From Glycomyces terrestris (GTDB taxonomy: Bacteria > Actinomycetota > Actinomycetes > Mycobacteriales > Micromonosporaceae): DNA of 64,000 nt. The position numbers and the translations under genes are program-made. Positions 32,980 to 42,200 of the stretch are shown piece after piece. The notes under the pieces were generated by a model, which saw only the letters and a list, made by a program, of their open reading frames with translations, was not told the DNA's origin and ran no database searches. Numbering within the stretch: position 1 is the stretch's first letter; each line of letters begins with the position of its first letter. The DNA is taken from assembly GCF_003933745.1 (NCBI RefSeq), contig NZ_RSEB01000003.1, positions 496,001 through 560,000 of the forward strand. Direction: 5' to 3'.

Positions 32980-33383
32980 GACCCGCCTCCCTGGAGCTTC
33001 GCCATGACGGTGCTGATGTGCGCGGTCATCTCCCGCATCTGCCGCACGCCCTGCTCCTGGATCTGGGCGACGGCCGCGCCGATCGCCTCCAGGTCGGGCG
33101 TGGGCACGTCGGCCGCGAGCGCCTCGGCGCGGGCGTCGAGCGCGGCGTTCACGGCCTTCGCGAGCTCCAGTTCGAGGTATTCGGTGCCCTCCTTGAGGAC
33201 CCGCTCCTCGGAGAAGCGGACCTTCTCGACGCGGCCGTTCGCGCCGAGGACGACCTCGATGCGGCCGTCCGCCGCCTCCGCGGTGATGGGCGGGACCTGC
33301 TGGTCCTGCTGCTGCTTCTTGACTTCATCGAGCGCTGAGCGGGCTTCCGCCAGCTGCTGGGCGATGGCTTCCTCTCCGAACAT
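32976..33383 (-). CDS. YbaB/EbfC-like protein of type VII toxin module 2
   Basis: 135 residues from the ATG at 33383 (GGAGGCGGC just upstream). Coiled N-terminal helix with a QQQDQQ run, the YbaB beta core GRIEVVLGANGRVEKVRFSE, and a helical C-terminus. It mirrors the gene at 28533, giving both modules the same order. Confidence 0.74.
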   Translation of the reverse strand: MFGEEAIAQQLAEARSALDEVKKQQQDQQVPPITAEAADGRIEVVLGANGRVEKVRFSEERVLKEGTEYLELELAKAVNAALDARAEALAADVPTPDLEAIGAAVAQIQEQGVRQMREMTAHISTVMAKLQGGGS

Positions 33384-33504
33384 GCCGCCTCCGGGGGGTC
33401 TCAATGGACTCGGTTCGAGCTCCAGCATAGACCGGAGACGCCACTTTGGGGTCCCCTGCAAGTGCCGCTCCACCAGGGGATTCGGCAACCTTGTTCACCG
33501 TGAG

Positions 33505-34494
33505 TCAGGAGTTCGCTTCGTCGCCCTTCGCACCGGTTCGGACGGTTCCGCCGCGCAGCGGGTCCGCCTTGGCCGGGTCGGGGAGGTAGTCGAAGGGCTC
33601 GTCGCGGTCGCACCGCAGCCAGCCGTCGCGCACGTGGAGCCGGGCGACCTGGACGGTGGAGCGGCGCCCGCCGCCGGGGTGCGTGAAGTAGTAGAGGAAC
33701 GCCTCGTCCGGGCCCTGGGTGAGGGCCATGGCGTGGTGCCCGAGGGCCTCGTCGAACGCGCGGCGGCCGGGGCCGGCGAGGAGCGGGACCGGCTGGGCGT
33801 GCCAGTGCTCGAGGTCGGTGGAGCGGTGGACGAGCAGGCCCGACCAGCCGTCGGTGACCATCCAGTAGACGCCGCCGAGCGCGAAGACCGTGGGGCCCTC
33901 CTGGGCCTGGCCGGTGACGGCCGGGCCGGCCGGGGTCCAGGCGTAGAGGTCGTCCGAGTCGGCGGCGTAGATGCGGCTCTCGCGCTGCTCGTCCTTGAAC
34001 CACATGCGCCACCGGCCGTCCGGGAGCCGGTGCACGGTCGCGTCGATGGCGCGCTCCGAGTCGGTGTCGACCGTGGACTGGTACTGCCAGGTCGCGAGGT
34101 CGCCGGAGGTGTAGTGGCGGATCTCGGCGGGACCGGTCCAGTCCTCGCGGACGCCCTCGAGGTAGGTGACGTACATGTGCCAGCGGCCCTCGTGGCGCAG
34201 GACCTCCGGGGCCCACCAGGTGTCGTGGTTGTCGCAGTCGGGTCCGGCGGCGGTGCCGGCGTAGGTCCACTCGCGACCGTCGGGGCTCGTGGCGTGGCCG
34301 ATGTCGGTGCCGTGGACCCAGGCGACGCCCGCGTCGGGCTGGTTGGCGCGGCGCTGGGTGTAGAAGAGGTGCCACAGTCCCGTCTCGGGGTCGTGCACGA
34401 CCGTGGGGTCGGTGGGCCCGTCGAAGACCGGGTCGGTGAACAGGGGCGCGGGGGCGCGGAGGTCGTCGGGGCGCGGGGCAGGACCGGTCGTCAT
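33505..34494 (-). CDS. GH43/GH32-like beta-propeller glycosidase
   Basis: 329 residues, cytosolic (no signal peptide). Clan GH-F/J propeller motifs: [60 protein letters not shown] and [15 protein letters not shown]. The three acidic residues (Asp near 29, Asp near 149, Glu near 193) are in the expected places. It likely cleaves short fructo- or arabino-type sugars inside the cell. Single gene with a LacI-type operator at 34561. Confidence 0.82.
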   Translation of the reverse strand: MTTGPAPRPDDLRAPAPLFTDPVFDGPTDPTVVHDPETGLWHLFYTQRRANQPDAGVAWVHGTDIGHATSPDGREWTYAGTAAGPDCDNHDTWWAPEVLRHEGRWHMYVTYLEGVREDWTGPAEIRHYTSGDLATWQYQSTVDTDSERAIDATVHRLPDGRWRMWFKDEQRESRIYAADSDDLYAWTPAGPAVTGQAQEGPTVFALGGVYWMVTDGWSGLLVHRSTDLEHWHAQPVPLLAGPGRRAFDEALGHHAMALTQGPDEAFLYYFTHPGGGRRSTVQVARLHVRDGWLRCDRDEPFDYLPDPAKADPLRGGTVRTGAKGDEANS

Positions 34495-34560
34495 GGTTTC
34501 TCCACGGGGAGTCGGCGGCCGGGTGGCCGGGCCTGGCGGGGTGCTTGAACGGTAGCTGAA

Positions 34561-34572
34561 GCAAACGCTTGC
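34561..34572. promoter_or_regulatory. LacI-family operator-like palindrome
   Basis: GCAAACGCTTGC, a near-perfect 12-base palindrome with central CG, 66 bp upstream of the glycosidase start. The form is typical for sugar-responsive LacI-family repressors; no such regulator is in the window. Confidence 0.55.
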
Positions 34573-34651
34573 CGCAAGTTGGCGCGGAGCGCAGTGCCGG
34601 GGCTCCGGACCGGGAGGGCCGGGTGCGGGCGGCGGGCCGCCCGCGTCCGGC

Positions 34652-35542
34652 TCAGAGTCGTCTGCTCCAGTGCGGCATGGGGATCGGCACGAACCTGATG
34701 CGGGTGCCGGGGCGGGCCTGCGCGGCGGCGGCCTGGGCCTCGGGGCCGACGACGCCGACCACGGGGTAGCCGCCGGTCGTGGGGTGGTCGGCGCCGAACA
34801 GGATCGGCTGGCCGTTCGAGGGGACCTGGAGCGCGCCGGCCGCGATGCCCTCGCTCGGCAGCTCCTTGGCCGGGTCGGTGCGCTTGAGCACTGGACCTTC
34901 GAGCCGCAGCCCGATCCGGTTGGAGTGCTCGGAGACCGTCCACACGCCGCGGGTCAGCTCCGCGACCGCCTCGGGCCGGAACCACTCCAGGCGCGGGCCC
35001 AGGTGGAGCTTCATGACGATCTCGCCGCCGATGCCCGCCCACGGCGTGGGCCACTGGGTCGGCAGCGGCGGGTGGGCCGGGCTCGGGCCGAGCGGGATCG
35101 TGTCGCCGTCCTTGAGGGGGGCCGGGCCCAGTCCCGACAGCAGGCACGTCGAGTGCGAGCCGAGGCTCGACTTCGGGTGCAGCCCACCGGAGAACGCGAG
35201 GTAGGACCGCACGCCGACCTCGGCGGGCCCGGCGTCGAGCACCGAGCCGGCCTTGAGCTTCACGGGCTGGCCCCAGGACTCGGGCCGCCCGTCGACGGTG
35301 ACGGCGCAGGGCGCGCCGCCGACCACGACGGTGACGTTCCGGTGCGCTTTCACGGTGCAGCCGTTCAGGGTCGTCTCCAGCGCGCAGGCCCCGGTGGGGT
35401 TGCCCGCGAGCTGGTTCGCGAGCCGCCAGGAGGGGTGGTCGGCCGCGCCGGAGGGCGGCACCGCGAGGTGGCCCCAGCCGGGCCGGCCGGCGTCCTGGCA
35501 GGTCGTGAGGACGCCCGCGCGCAGGATCTCGATGTGGCTCAT
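34652..35542 (-). CDS. pxpC: 5-oxoprolinase subunit PxpC
   Basis: 296 residues of the biotin-dependent-carboxyltransferase-like (KipA) fold: ILRAGVLTTCQDAGRPGWGHLAVPPSGAAD at about 5-33, and FGADHPTTGGYPVVGVV near 260. With PxpA and PxpB it hydrolyses 5-oxoproline with ATP. Its start overlaps the pxpB stop by four bases. Gene order on the minus strand is A-B-C. Confidence 0.92.
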   Translation of the reverse strand: MSHIEILRAGVLTTCQDAGRPGWGHLAVPPSGAADHPSWRLANQLAGNPTGACALETTLNGCTVKAHRNVTVVVGGAPCAVTVDGRPESWGQPVKLKAGSVLDAGPAEVGVRSYLAFSGGLHPKSSLGSHSTCLLSGLGPAPLKDGDTIPLGPSPAHPPLPTQWPTPWAGIGGEIVMKLHLGPRLEWFRPEAVAELTRGVWTVSEHSNRIGLRLEGPVLKRTDPAKELPSEGIAAGALQVPSNGQPILFGADHPTTGGYPVVGVVGPEAQAAAAQARPGTRIRFVPIPMPHWSRRL

Positions 35543-36192
35543 ACGCGCACCGCCGCGAAGCGCACCCGAGTGCCGGGGACAAGGAGCGCCGCGGGCTCGC
35601 GGTGCTCGTTCCACAGCCGGCCGGGGTTCGTCATCGTCGCGATGAGCTGCCAGCCGCCGGGGCTCGTGCGCGGGTAGACGCCGGTGTAGGGGCCGGCGAT
35701 GCCGACCGAGCCGGCCGGGACCGTCGTCCGAGGGCTCTCGCGGCGCGGCGCGTGGTAGCGCTCGGGCAGGCCCTCGAGGTAGGCGAACCCGGGCGAGAAG
35801 CCGCAGAACGCCGCCTCGTACTCGATGCCGGAGTGGATGTCGGCGACGTCGTCGGGGCGCACGCCCCACAGGGCCGCGACGGCTTCGAGGTCGGGGCCGT
35901 CGTAGCAGACGGGGATCTCGACCGCGTCACCCGCGGCCTCGGGCTCGTCGGCCAGGGGCCAGCCGGGGAGTTCGGCGGCGAGGAGCTCGGGCTCGTCGAT
36001 CCCGTCGACGAGGACGGTGGTCGCGCCCGGGACGAGGTCTTCGGCCTCCAGCAGGCCCGACATGCGGCGGCTCTGGAGCGAGCGGTAGCAGGCGCGGGCC
36101 GCGGCCGTCGTGCCGCAGTCGATGAGGATGCCCCTCGGGCCGGCCGGGAGGGGCCTGAGCCGGGGGGCGGCGGTCGTTCTTCCGGTGCTCAC
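35539..36192 (-). CDS. pxpB: 5-oxoprolinase subunit PxpB
   Basis: 217 residues from a GTG overlapping the pxpA stop by four bases. The KipI/AHS1 motifs are present: IPVCYDGPDLEAVA, AAFCGFSPGFAYLEGLP, RTTVPAGSVGIAGPYTGVYP. Cytosolic. Complex with PxpA and PxpC. Confidence 0.93.
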   Translation of the reverse strand: MSTGRTTAAPRLRPLPAGPRGILIDCGTTAAARACYRSLQSRRMSGLLEAEDLVPGATTVLVDGIDEPELLAAELPGWPLADEPEAAGDAVEIPVCYDGPDLEAVAALWGVRPDDVADIHSGIEYEAAFCGFSPGFAYLEGLPERYHAPRRESPRTTVPAGSVGIAGPYTGVYPRTSPGGWQLIATMTNPGRLWNEHREPAALLVPGTRVRFAAVRV

Positions 36193-36932
36193 GAGAAAGC
36201 CTCCACGTCGATGCCTCGTTCGTTGAATGCGGCCCGGATCGACGCGGCGACCGCGACCGCGTCCGGACCGTCGCCGTGCACGCAGATCGACTCGGCCGCA
36301 ACCGGGGTGCGGCTCCCGTCGATCGCCGTGACCTCGCCGTGCAGCGCCAGGTCGACCGCTTGCGCGACCGCGGCCTCCGGCGCGAGCAGCGCGCCGGGGG
36401 CGCCGCGCGGCACCAGGTGCCCATCGCCCAGGTAGCCGCGGTCGGCGAACGCCTCGCCCGCGACCCGCAGCCCGGCCCCCGCGGCGGCGCGGTCGAGTTC
36501 GCTCCCCCGCTGCGTCAGGACGACCCCGACGCCGGCGAGGCGCGCGCCCTCGACGACGGCGGCGGCCTGGACCGGATCGCGTCCGGCCCGATGGTAAAGG
36601 GCGCCATGGGGTTTCACATACGCGACGGGCGAGCCCGCGGCTTCGGCGAAGACCCGCAGCGCCCCGATCTGGTAGGCGACCTCGGCGGCGAGTTCGCGCG
36701 CCGGCACGTCCATCTCGCGGCGCCCGAATCCGGCGAGGTCCCGATAGGACACCTGCGCCCCGATTCGCACCCCGGCGGCGGCGGCGAGCTCGCAGACGCG
36801 CTGGAGGGTGGCGGGATCGCCGGCGTGGAAGCCGCAGGCGACATTCGCGCTCGTGACGATCCGCAGCAGCGCGGCGTCGTCGGTGAGCTCCCAGCGGCCG
36901 AAACCTTCCCCCAGGTCCGCGTTGAGGTCCAT
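36189..36932 (-). CDS. pxpA: 5-oxoprolinase subunit PxpA (LamB/YcsF family)
   Basis: 247 residues, full length for the family. MDLNADLGEGFGRWELTDD, SANVACGFHAGDP, VKPHGALYH and FADRGYLGDGHLVPRG are the conserved segments. It opens the pxpA-pxpB-pxpC operon; all three genes overlap by four bases, so stoichiometric translation is likely. The operon recycles 5-oxoproline from damaged glutamine or glutathione-like metabolites to glutamate. Confidence 0.93.
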   Translation of the reverse strand: MDLNADLGEGFGRWELTDDAALLRIVTSANVACGFHAGDPATLQRVCELAAAAGVRIGAQVSYRDLAGFGRREMDVPARELAAEVAYQIGALRVFAEAAGSPVAYVKPHGALYHRAGRDPVQAAAVVEGARLAGVGVVLTQRGSELDRAAAGAGLRVAGEAFADRGYLGDGHLVPRGAPGALLAPEAAVAQAVDLALHGEVTAIDGSRTPVAAESICVHGDGPDAVAVAASIRAAFNERGIDVEAFS

Positions 36933-37213
36933 GCCGTCAACGGTACCGGATCACTCTTTCGGGCGCATTTTGCGCACTCGGGTGCTCCAGGCCACGATTC
37001 TTGTCGGACCGGGCGGCAATGCTTGGCCCCAGAATGTCGTCCCCCTCTGGGTGGGTGGGGGTTTGGGATGGTATACGGCCTTAGGTATGAGGAGCCGGGA
37101 GCCGGGAGCCGGGAGCCGGGAGCCGGGAGCCGGGAGCCGGGAGCCGGGAGCCGCATCCGCGACGCCGGCTGGGCCGTCGGGAACCGGCCGCGAGCCGCGA
37201 GCCGGAGGGGCCC
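36933..37213. promoter_or_regulatory. pxpA upstream region
   Basis: Between pxpA and the methyltransferase 3' end. It contains GCGCA-TTT-TGCGC (36963-36975), a 5-bp inverted repeat close to pxpA, the heptanucleotide tandem repeat listed separately, and no gene. Confidence 0.4.
37091..37153. repeat. Heptanucleotide tandem repeat, nine perfect copies of GGAGCCG
   Basis: 63 bp, 9 x 7 with no mismatch, intergenic. The unit is not a multiple of three, so it is not coding. Perfect copies suggest slippage-prone, variable length. Confidence 0.95.
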
Positions 37214-38011
37214 CTAGTCCTGGGGCGTGTTGCGGCGCAGGACCAGGGTGCCGCGCTCGTGGTCGAGGTGCCGGGCCGTGAAGTCGGGGTGGGCCTCGGC
37301 CCAGCGGGCGGCGATGGCGCGCTCGTCGGGGCGGTCGGCGTCGTCGAGGACGACCAGGGCGTCCTCGGCGAGGCGCTCGGCCAGGAGCGGCAGCGCCGGG
37401 TAGCGGGCCTGCGGGCCCGTCGCGCCGGGCGGACCGTCGACCAGCAGCATGTCGATCTCGTTGCCGGGAACCAGCTTCGGGTCGTACCAGCGCCAGGTCT
37501 CGCCGCCGAGGTCCACATCGGTCAATGGCGCGTCGATCACCCGGCCCCAGCCGCCGAGGCCCCGCGAATCGAGTTCCGCGCGCGTCTGCGCCGCGTAGTG
37601 CGGGTCGTGCTCCAGGGCGATCACCTGGCCGGAGCCGATCGAGCGGGCGATGAGCGCGAGGACCACCGTGCTCGTCCCGGAGCCGCATTCGAGCACCCGG
37701 GCGCCGCCTCGCGCCGCGGCCTCCTCGGCGAGGAACCGCGTGAGCTCGGGTCCGGCCGCCCAGCCGCGCATCCGCGGCAGCGGCCCGCCGGGGCCCGTCA
37801 AGCGGTACAGGGCCATGAGGTCTTCGACCTGGGCGTACACGGTGCGGGCGGTCAGCTTGGCGGCCTTGCGATCCGCGCTCGCGGCGGCCTCGATCGCGTC
37901 GAGCCGCCGCTCGATGCCCGCCTGCGTCTCGCGCAGGCCCTCGACGGCCTCGCCGAGCTGCTTGAGACGCTCGGTCAACTCGATGAGCAGCATCCGGTCG
38001 GACGGTCCCAT
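37214..38011 (-). CDS. Class I SAM-dependent methyltransferase with N-terminal coiled coil
   Basis: 265 residues. Residues about 5-60 form a coiled coil (LTERLKQLGEAVEGLRETQ). The catalytic domain begins near 80 with motif I VLECGSGTSTVVLALIAR, IALEHDPHYA, and the DMLLVDGPPGATGP loop of the Methyltransf_24 group. The C-terminus ends in a DHERGTLVLRR strand. Cofactor use is clear, substrate is not; sugar or surface-polymer methylation is common in this group. Confidence 0.78.
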   Translation of the reverse strand: MGPSDRMLLIELTERLKQLGEAVEGLRETQAGIERRLDAIEAAASADRKAAKLTARTVYAQVEDLMALYRLTGPGGPLPRMRGWAAGPELTRFLAEEAAARGGARVLECGSGTSTVVLALIARSIGSGQVIALEHDPHYAAQTRAELDSRGLGGWGRVIDAPLTDVDLGGETWRWYDPKLVPGNEIDMLLVDGPPGATGPQARYPALPLLAERLAEDALVVLDDADRPDERAIAARWAEAHPDFTARHLDHERGTLVLRRNTPQD

Positions 38012-38644
38012 GGCACTGCCCCCTTCGCGGGTCCACGGCGCAATGGGCCCACCCTAGGACAGATCAGCCCCCGAAGCCAGCCACCCGCCGACCGCACCTC
38101 CTTTGTTCACCTCCGCTCCTGCCGCCCCCGGCCCCCTCCCCTCCCTCCCCTCCTCTCCGATCCCGCATCCAGCCCCTTCCCCTCCGCGGCCCGTTTCCCT
38201 AGGCGGCGCCTGCCAGACCTGACTTCGCGAATGCGCCCCTCTCGCATTCCCTTTTGGGGGCCCCTCCCCCTCCCGCCCGCTCGCCCCTCTCGCATTCCCC
38301 TTTCGGGCCCCCTCCCCCTCCCGCCCGCGCCTCTCCGCCCGCTATCGCTGGTCTTTGCCTGCGCTTCTCCCTCCGCGCTCCCGCCTAGCGCTCGTCATTC
38401 CCCCACTGCTCCTCGTCGCGCTCCTCCACGGCTCGTCTTTCCCACGCTCCTCACTCACCTTCCCCTGTCGCTCGTCCTAGCCCGCGCTCTCTCCGCGCTT
38501 CCCCCGTACCGGTCGTCCTCCCCGCGTACCTCTCCATGCCCCTGCTGTTGCCCCTTCCGCTCGCTCTTCGACGCGCCTTGTCGCGGCCCGGCACCCGGGC
38601 CCGGCACCTGCGGCGGCGCTCGCTCCCGGTTGCTGGGGCCTTTG
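38012..38644. other. Pyrimidine-rich non-coding stretch
   Basis: 633 bp with no supported gene. From about 38097 to 38600 the plus strand is strongly C/T-biased with many C runs, T runs and CTC/TCC words, which is very unlike the purine-balanced surroundings. It includes a 47-bp near-perfect direct repeat (38234-38280 and 38282-38328). It may be a decayed element or a structural DNA tract. Confidence 0.7.
38234..38328. repeat. Two adjacent 47-bp direct repeats
   Basis: Units 38234-38280 and 38282-38328 start CGCCCCTCTCGCATTCCC and end CTCCCCCTCCCGCCCGC, with a handful of differences in the middle (TTTTGGGGG versus CTTTCGGGC). Confidence 0.85.
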
Positions 38645-39817
38645 TCAGTCGCCCAGGGCCCGTGCGAAGTCGGCGATGAGGTCGTGGGCGGCCTCGATGC
38701 CGGTGGAGAAGCGGATGAGGTCGTCGTGGATGCCCTCGGCGGCGCGTTCTTCGGGGCTCATGCCGGCGTGGCTCGTGGCGGCCGGGCGGGTCATGAGCGA
38801 CTCCACGCCGCCGAGGCTCGGCGCGATGTACGGGATCCGGACCCCCTTGAACAGGGCCGCGGCCGCCTCGACGCCGCCGGCGGGTCGGAAGGAGAACACC
38901 GAGCCGTACCCGTCGAACAGGTCCGTGGCCCGGGCGTGGTCCGGGTGGGACTCCAGGCCCGGGTGGTTGACCTGCGCGATGCCCTGGTGCCCCTCCAGGA
39001 ACCGGGCCAGCGCGAGCGAGGTCGCGCCCTGCTGGCGCACCCGGAGCGCGAGGGTCTTGAGGCCGCGGGCGAGGAGGAATCCGGCGTGCGGGTCGAGGCT
39101 GCCGCCGTAGAGGTTGAGGACGTGGCGGATCTTCCCGATGTTCGCCTCCGTGCCGGTGACGACGCCGGCGACGAGGTCGGAGTGGCCGTTGAGGGCCTTC
39201 GTCGCCGAGTGGCAGACCAGGTCGAAGCCGACGGTGTGGGGCCGGAAGACGACCGGGGTGGCGAACGTGTTGTCGATGATGCTGGTGAGGCCGTGCTCGC
39301 GGCTGAAGGCGGCGATGCCCGCGAGGTCGGCGACGCGCGCGAGCGGGTTGCTGATGGTCTCGACGATGAACGCCTTCGTCTGGGGCCGCAGGGCCTCGGT
39401 CCAGGCGTCGCGGTCGTCAGGGCCGACGAAGTCGACCTTCCAGCCCAGGCGCGGGGCCTGCTCGGTGAGGAAGTGGTGGGTGCCGCCGTAGAAGGAGCCG
39501 GCGGCGATGACGTGGTCGCCCGCCTCGAGGGTCGCGAGGAGGGTGGTGGTGATGGCGGCCATGCCGGAGGCGGTGGCGACCGCGGCCTCGGCGCCTTCGA
39601 GGGCGGCGAGCTTGCGGTGCAGGTGCACCTGGGACGGGTTGGTGTTCAGGCGGATGTACTGGAGTTCGTCGTACGACTCGCCGGGGACGGTCTCGAAGAC
39701 GGTGCCCTGGTAGAGGGGGTGGACGACCGATCCTCCGTGGGCGGGCCGGGGTTCGGCCGCGTGGACGGCGACGGTCTCGAATGCGGTGGTCTCGATGTCG
39801 TGGCTCGGTTCGCTCAT
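38645..39817 (-). CDS. PLP-dependent trans-sulfuration enzyme (cystathionine gamma-synthase/lyase type)
   Basis: 390 residues from the ATG at 39817. The Cys/Met metabolism PLP family motifs are visible: SGMAAITTTLLATLEAGDH, the phosphate-binding and aromatic region, SIIDNTFATP, and the PLP-lysine motif HSATKALNGHSD (Lys near 205). C-terminal SLGGVESLMTRPAATSHAGM is also conserved. Reaction could be gamma-synthase, gamma-lyase or methionine gamma-lyase; the sequence alone does not decide. Stands alone, with no SAM riboswitch seen upstream. Confidence 0.87.
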   Translation of the reverse strand: MSEPSHDIETTAFETVAVHAAEPRPAHGGSVVHPLYQGTVFETVPGESYDELQYIRLNTNPSQVHLHRKLAALEGAEAAVATASGMAAITTTLLATLEAGDHVIAAGSFYGGTHHFLTEQAPRLGWKVDFVGPDDRDAWTEALRPQTKAFIVETISNPLARVADLAGIAAFSREHGLTSIIDNTFATPVVFRPHTVGFDLVCHSATKALNGHSDLVAGVVTGTEANIGKIRHVLNLYGGSLDPHAGFLLARGLKTLALRVRQQGATSLALARFLEGHQGIAQVNHPGLESHPDHARATDLFDGYGSVFSFRPAGGVEAAAALFKGVRIPYIAPSLGGVESLMTRPAATSHAGMSPEERAAEGIHDDLIRFSTGIEAAHDLIADFARALGD

Positions 39818-39911
39818 GGGCCAACCGTACGGAGCCGGGATCGAGGTCGCATCTGTCGTTCGACCTGAATCGAGGGTCGGATTTCCCCTGCTTTCGGGGG
39901 GCTTGATCTCC

Positions 39912-41990
39912 CTATTTCGAGGGAGGGCGCTCCTGGTCGAGGCTGGCAAGGTAGGCGTTGTACACCTCGTGGGGGTCGTCCTCCGGCCGGCCGCTGGCGC
40001 TGGCGCGTTCGGCGATCCGGTCGAGGCGCCGGCCCTCGCGCTCCTCGGAGCGGGCCCATTGTCCGATGAGGACGATGATGATGATGAGGCTGGGGATCTC
40101 GCCGAAGCCCCAGGCGATGCCGCCGCCGGCGCGCTGGTCGGCGAGGAGGTCGCCGACCCACGGGATCGCGATCTGGGTGTACCAGCCCTCGGCGATGAGG
40201 CCGGTGCCCATCATCAGGGTCACGCCGAAGATCGCGTGGAAGACGATCGAGATGAAGTAGAGGAGGACCTTGGCGGGGTAGGAGAGGGGCCGCGGCTTCG
40301 GGTCGGGGCCGATGACGACCCAGAAGAAGAGGCTGCCGGCGGCGAGGAAGTGCGCGGTCATGAACAGGTGCCCGAAGTGGCTCCGCATGGCCCACTCGAA
40401 CATCCCGGTGAAGTACATGAGGTACAGGCTCGTCAGGTAGATGAGGAGGGCGATGAGCGGACGCGACACGAAGCGGGACCAGCGGCTGTGGATGGCGGCC
40501 AGGAGCCACTCGCGGGGCCCGCCGGCCCGGTCGGGCTTGAGGGCGCGCAGCGCGAGGGTCACCGGCGCGGCCAGGACCAGCAGGATCGGGGCGAGCATGT
40601 TGAGCGCCATGTGCTGCACCATGTGGGCGCTGAACAGGACCATGCCGTACTTGCCGAGGCCGGTCGAGGTGGTGAGGACGACGACGGCCCAGCCCGCGCA
40701 CCACAGGGCGGTCCGGTACCAGGGCCAGGCGTCGCCGCGGCGGCGCAGCCGCACCACGCCGGCGATGTAGAACCCGGCCATCGCGAGCGCGGCCGTGCAG
40801 AACAGGACCGACGGGTACCAGTCGGTGAGGATGCGCGCCAAGGAGACCGGCTCGGGCGTGGGGAACCCGAGGAGGGCCGTGTTCGGGTCGGGGAGCTCCT
40901 CGGCCGGGGGCGGGGTGACCGAGAGGGAGGAGGCGAGGCCGAACGCGACCGCCATGAGGCCGAGCTCGACGGCGGCGAGCCGGTTGAACGCGCCCCGGTC
41001 GCCGTGCTCGACCGCGGGGAGGGCGCGGCGGCGGTGGGCCCAGCCGAGGACGCCGCCGGCGGCGAGGACGGCGAGCTTCGCGAGCGCGATGCGCCCGTAC
41101 GCGGACTCCCACAGGTCGGTGAAGGCGACGTTCGCGATGAAGACGACGAGCCCGGAGGCGGCGACCGCCGGGTAGGCGAACGCGGCCGCGAAGGAGTAGC
41201 GGCGGGCCGCGACCGCGGGGTCCTTGCGGGCGATGAACAGCGCGAAGAGGCCGCCGGCCCAGAACGCGGCGGCGACGACGTGGATGAGGAGCCCGTCGAC
41301 GGCGATCTGGTGGTTGCCGTTCGAGGCCGAGTGCCCGGTGAACACGGGCGGGAGGGAGGCGGCGAGCGCGAGCGCGGCGGCGCAGGCCGCGCCGGGGACG
41401 GTGAGCGCGCGGGCGGCGACGAGCGCGGCGGCGCCGGCGAGGAGCACGGTCAGGCCGAGGGCGCGGCCCTGCTCGTACTGGGCGATGTAGGACCACACGC
41501 CCGGGACGGTGACCTCGGACAGGGGTCGCGCGAACGTGTTCGCGAAGTCCACCGGAAGGCTGATCGCGGCCGTGAGCGCCCACACGCCGGAGGCGGCGGC
41601 GCCGACGCGCAGCCACCGCCAGGACTGGGCGGCGAGCCGCGACCGGTCCCCTTCGCGGCCGGGCAGGAAGCACGCGGCGGCGATGGTGCAGCCGACCGCG
41701 GCGAGCATCGCGAGGTCGTACGCGTACTTGAGGAGGCCGGCGGCCCAGGTGACGGCGGGGTCGGCGGCGGCGAGCCCGGGGAGGGCCGCGACGTCGACGG
41801 CGCCGCCGAGGTCGAGCGCGATGACCGCGGCGAGCAGCCCGGCCGTCGCCGCGGCCGCGACGGCGAGGACCCGCAGGCCCCGGCCGGGGTGCGCCGCGCG
41901 CAGCCCGGTTCGGGGACCGCGACCGCCGCCAGGTATGGTGTCGGCGGTGTTTTGGCTGGTCTCGGTCGATGCGGTCACGTAACCCAGCAT
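39912..41990 (-). CDS. Copper-resistance CopD / CtaG fusion membrane protein
   Basis: 692 residues. About 13-15 membrane helices. The N-terminal half (to about 330) is CopD-like (FTGHSASNGNHQIAVDGLLIHVVAAAFWAGGL), the C-terminal half (about 385-640) is the Caa3-type CtaG assembly domain, with LFSAHMVQHMALNMLAPILLVL and SRPLIALLIYLTSLYLMYFTG. Such fusions are usual in actinobacteria and deliver copper for cytochrome oxidase. The start is not certain; a GTG at 41978 is an alternative. Confidence 0.88.
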   Translation of the reverse strand: MLGYVTASTETSQNTADTIPGGGRGPRTGLRAAHPGRGLRVLAVAAAATAGLLAAVIALDLGGAVDVAALPGLAAADPAVTWAAGLLKYAYDLAMLAAVGCTIAAACFLPGREGDRSRLAAQSWRWLRVGAAASGVWALTAAISLPVDFANTFARPLSEVTVPGVWSYIAQYEQGRALGLTVLLAGAAALVAARALTVPGAACAAALALAASLPPVFTGHSASNGNHQIAVDGLLIHVVAAAFWAGGLFALFIARKDPAVAARRYSFAAAFAYPAVAASGLVVFIANVAFTDLWESAYGRIALAKLAVLAAGGVLGWAHRRRALPAVEHGDRGAFNRLAAVELGLMAVAFGLASSLSVTPPPAEELPDPNTALLGFPTPEPVSLARILTDWYPSVLFCTAALAMAGFYIAGVVRLRRRGDAWPWYRTALWCAGWAVVVLTTSTGLGKYGMVLFSAHMVQHMALNMLAPILLVLAAPVTLALRALKPDRAGGPREWLLAAIHSRWSRFVSRPLIALLIYLTSLYLMYFTGMFEWAMRSHFGHLFMTAHFLAAGSLFFWVVIGPDPKPRPLSYPAKVLLYFISIVFHAIFGVTLMMGTGLIAEGWYTQIAIPWVGDLLADQRAGGGIAWGFGEIPSLIIIIVLIGQWARSEEREGRRLDRIAERASASGRPEDDPHEVYNAYLASLDQERPPSK

Positions 41991-42200
41991 GGCTGATTGT
42001 TCCAGCTCACGCCCCACCGGGTGGGGTCAGATATCTCCGGCGACTCCCCGGCCCGGGCATGCGCCGACCCGCGGTGTCGGGGTCATAAGGCACGATCACG
42101 GTGCGCCGTCCGCGAGGCCCGACCAGTCGCAGCGTCGAGGGCGGGGTCGTATTTTCTATGGTGGATCGCGATGGGAATCATCGAAAGACGCGGTGAGATC

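Noticed and set aside
37091..37153. CRISPR-like repeat
   Set aside because: Seven-base units are contiguous, with no spacers.
38107..38295. Minus-strand frame in the pyrimidine tract
   Set aside because: Arg/Gly-only composition and a 47-bp duplication inside the frame; not a plausible protein.
39786..41996. Long plus-strand frame antisense to the CopD/CtaG gene
   Set aside because: Gly/Arg/Glu-rich shadow of a gene with many membrane helices on the other strand.
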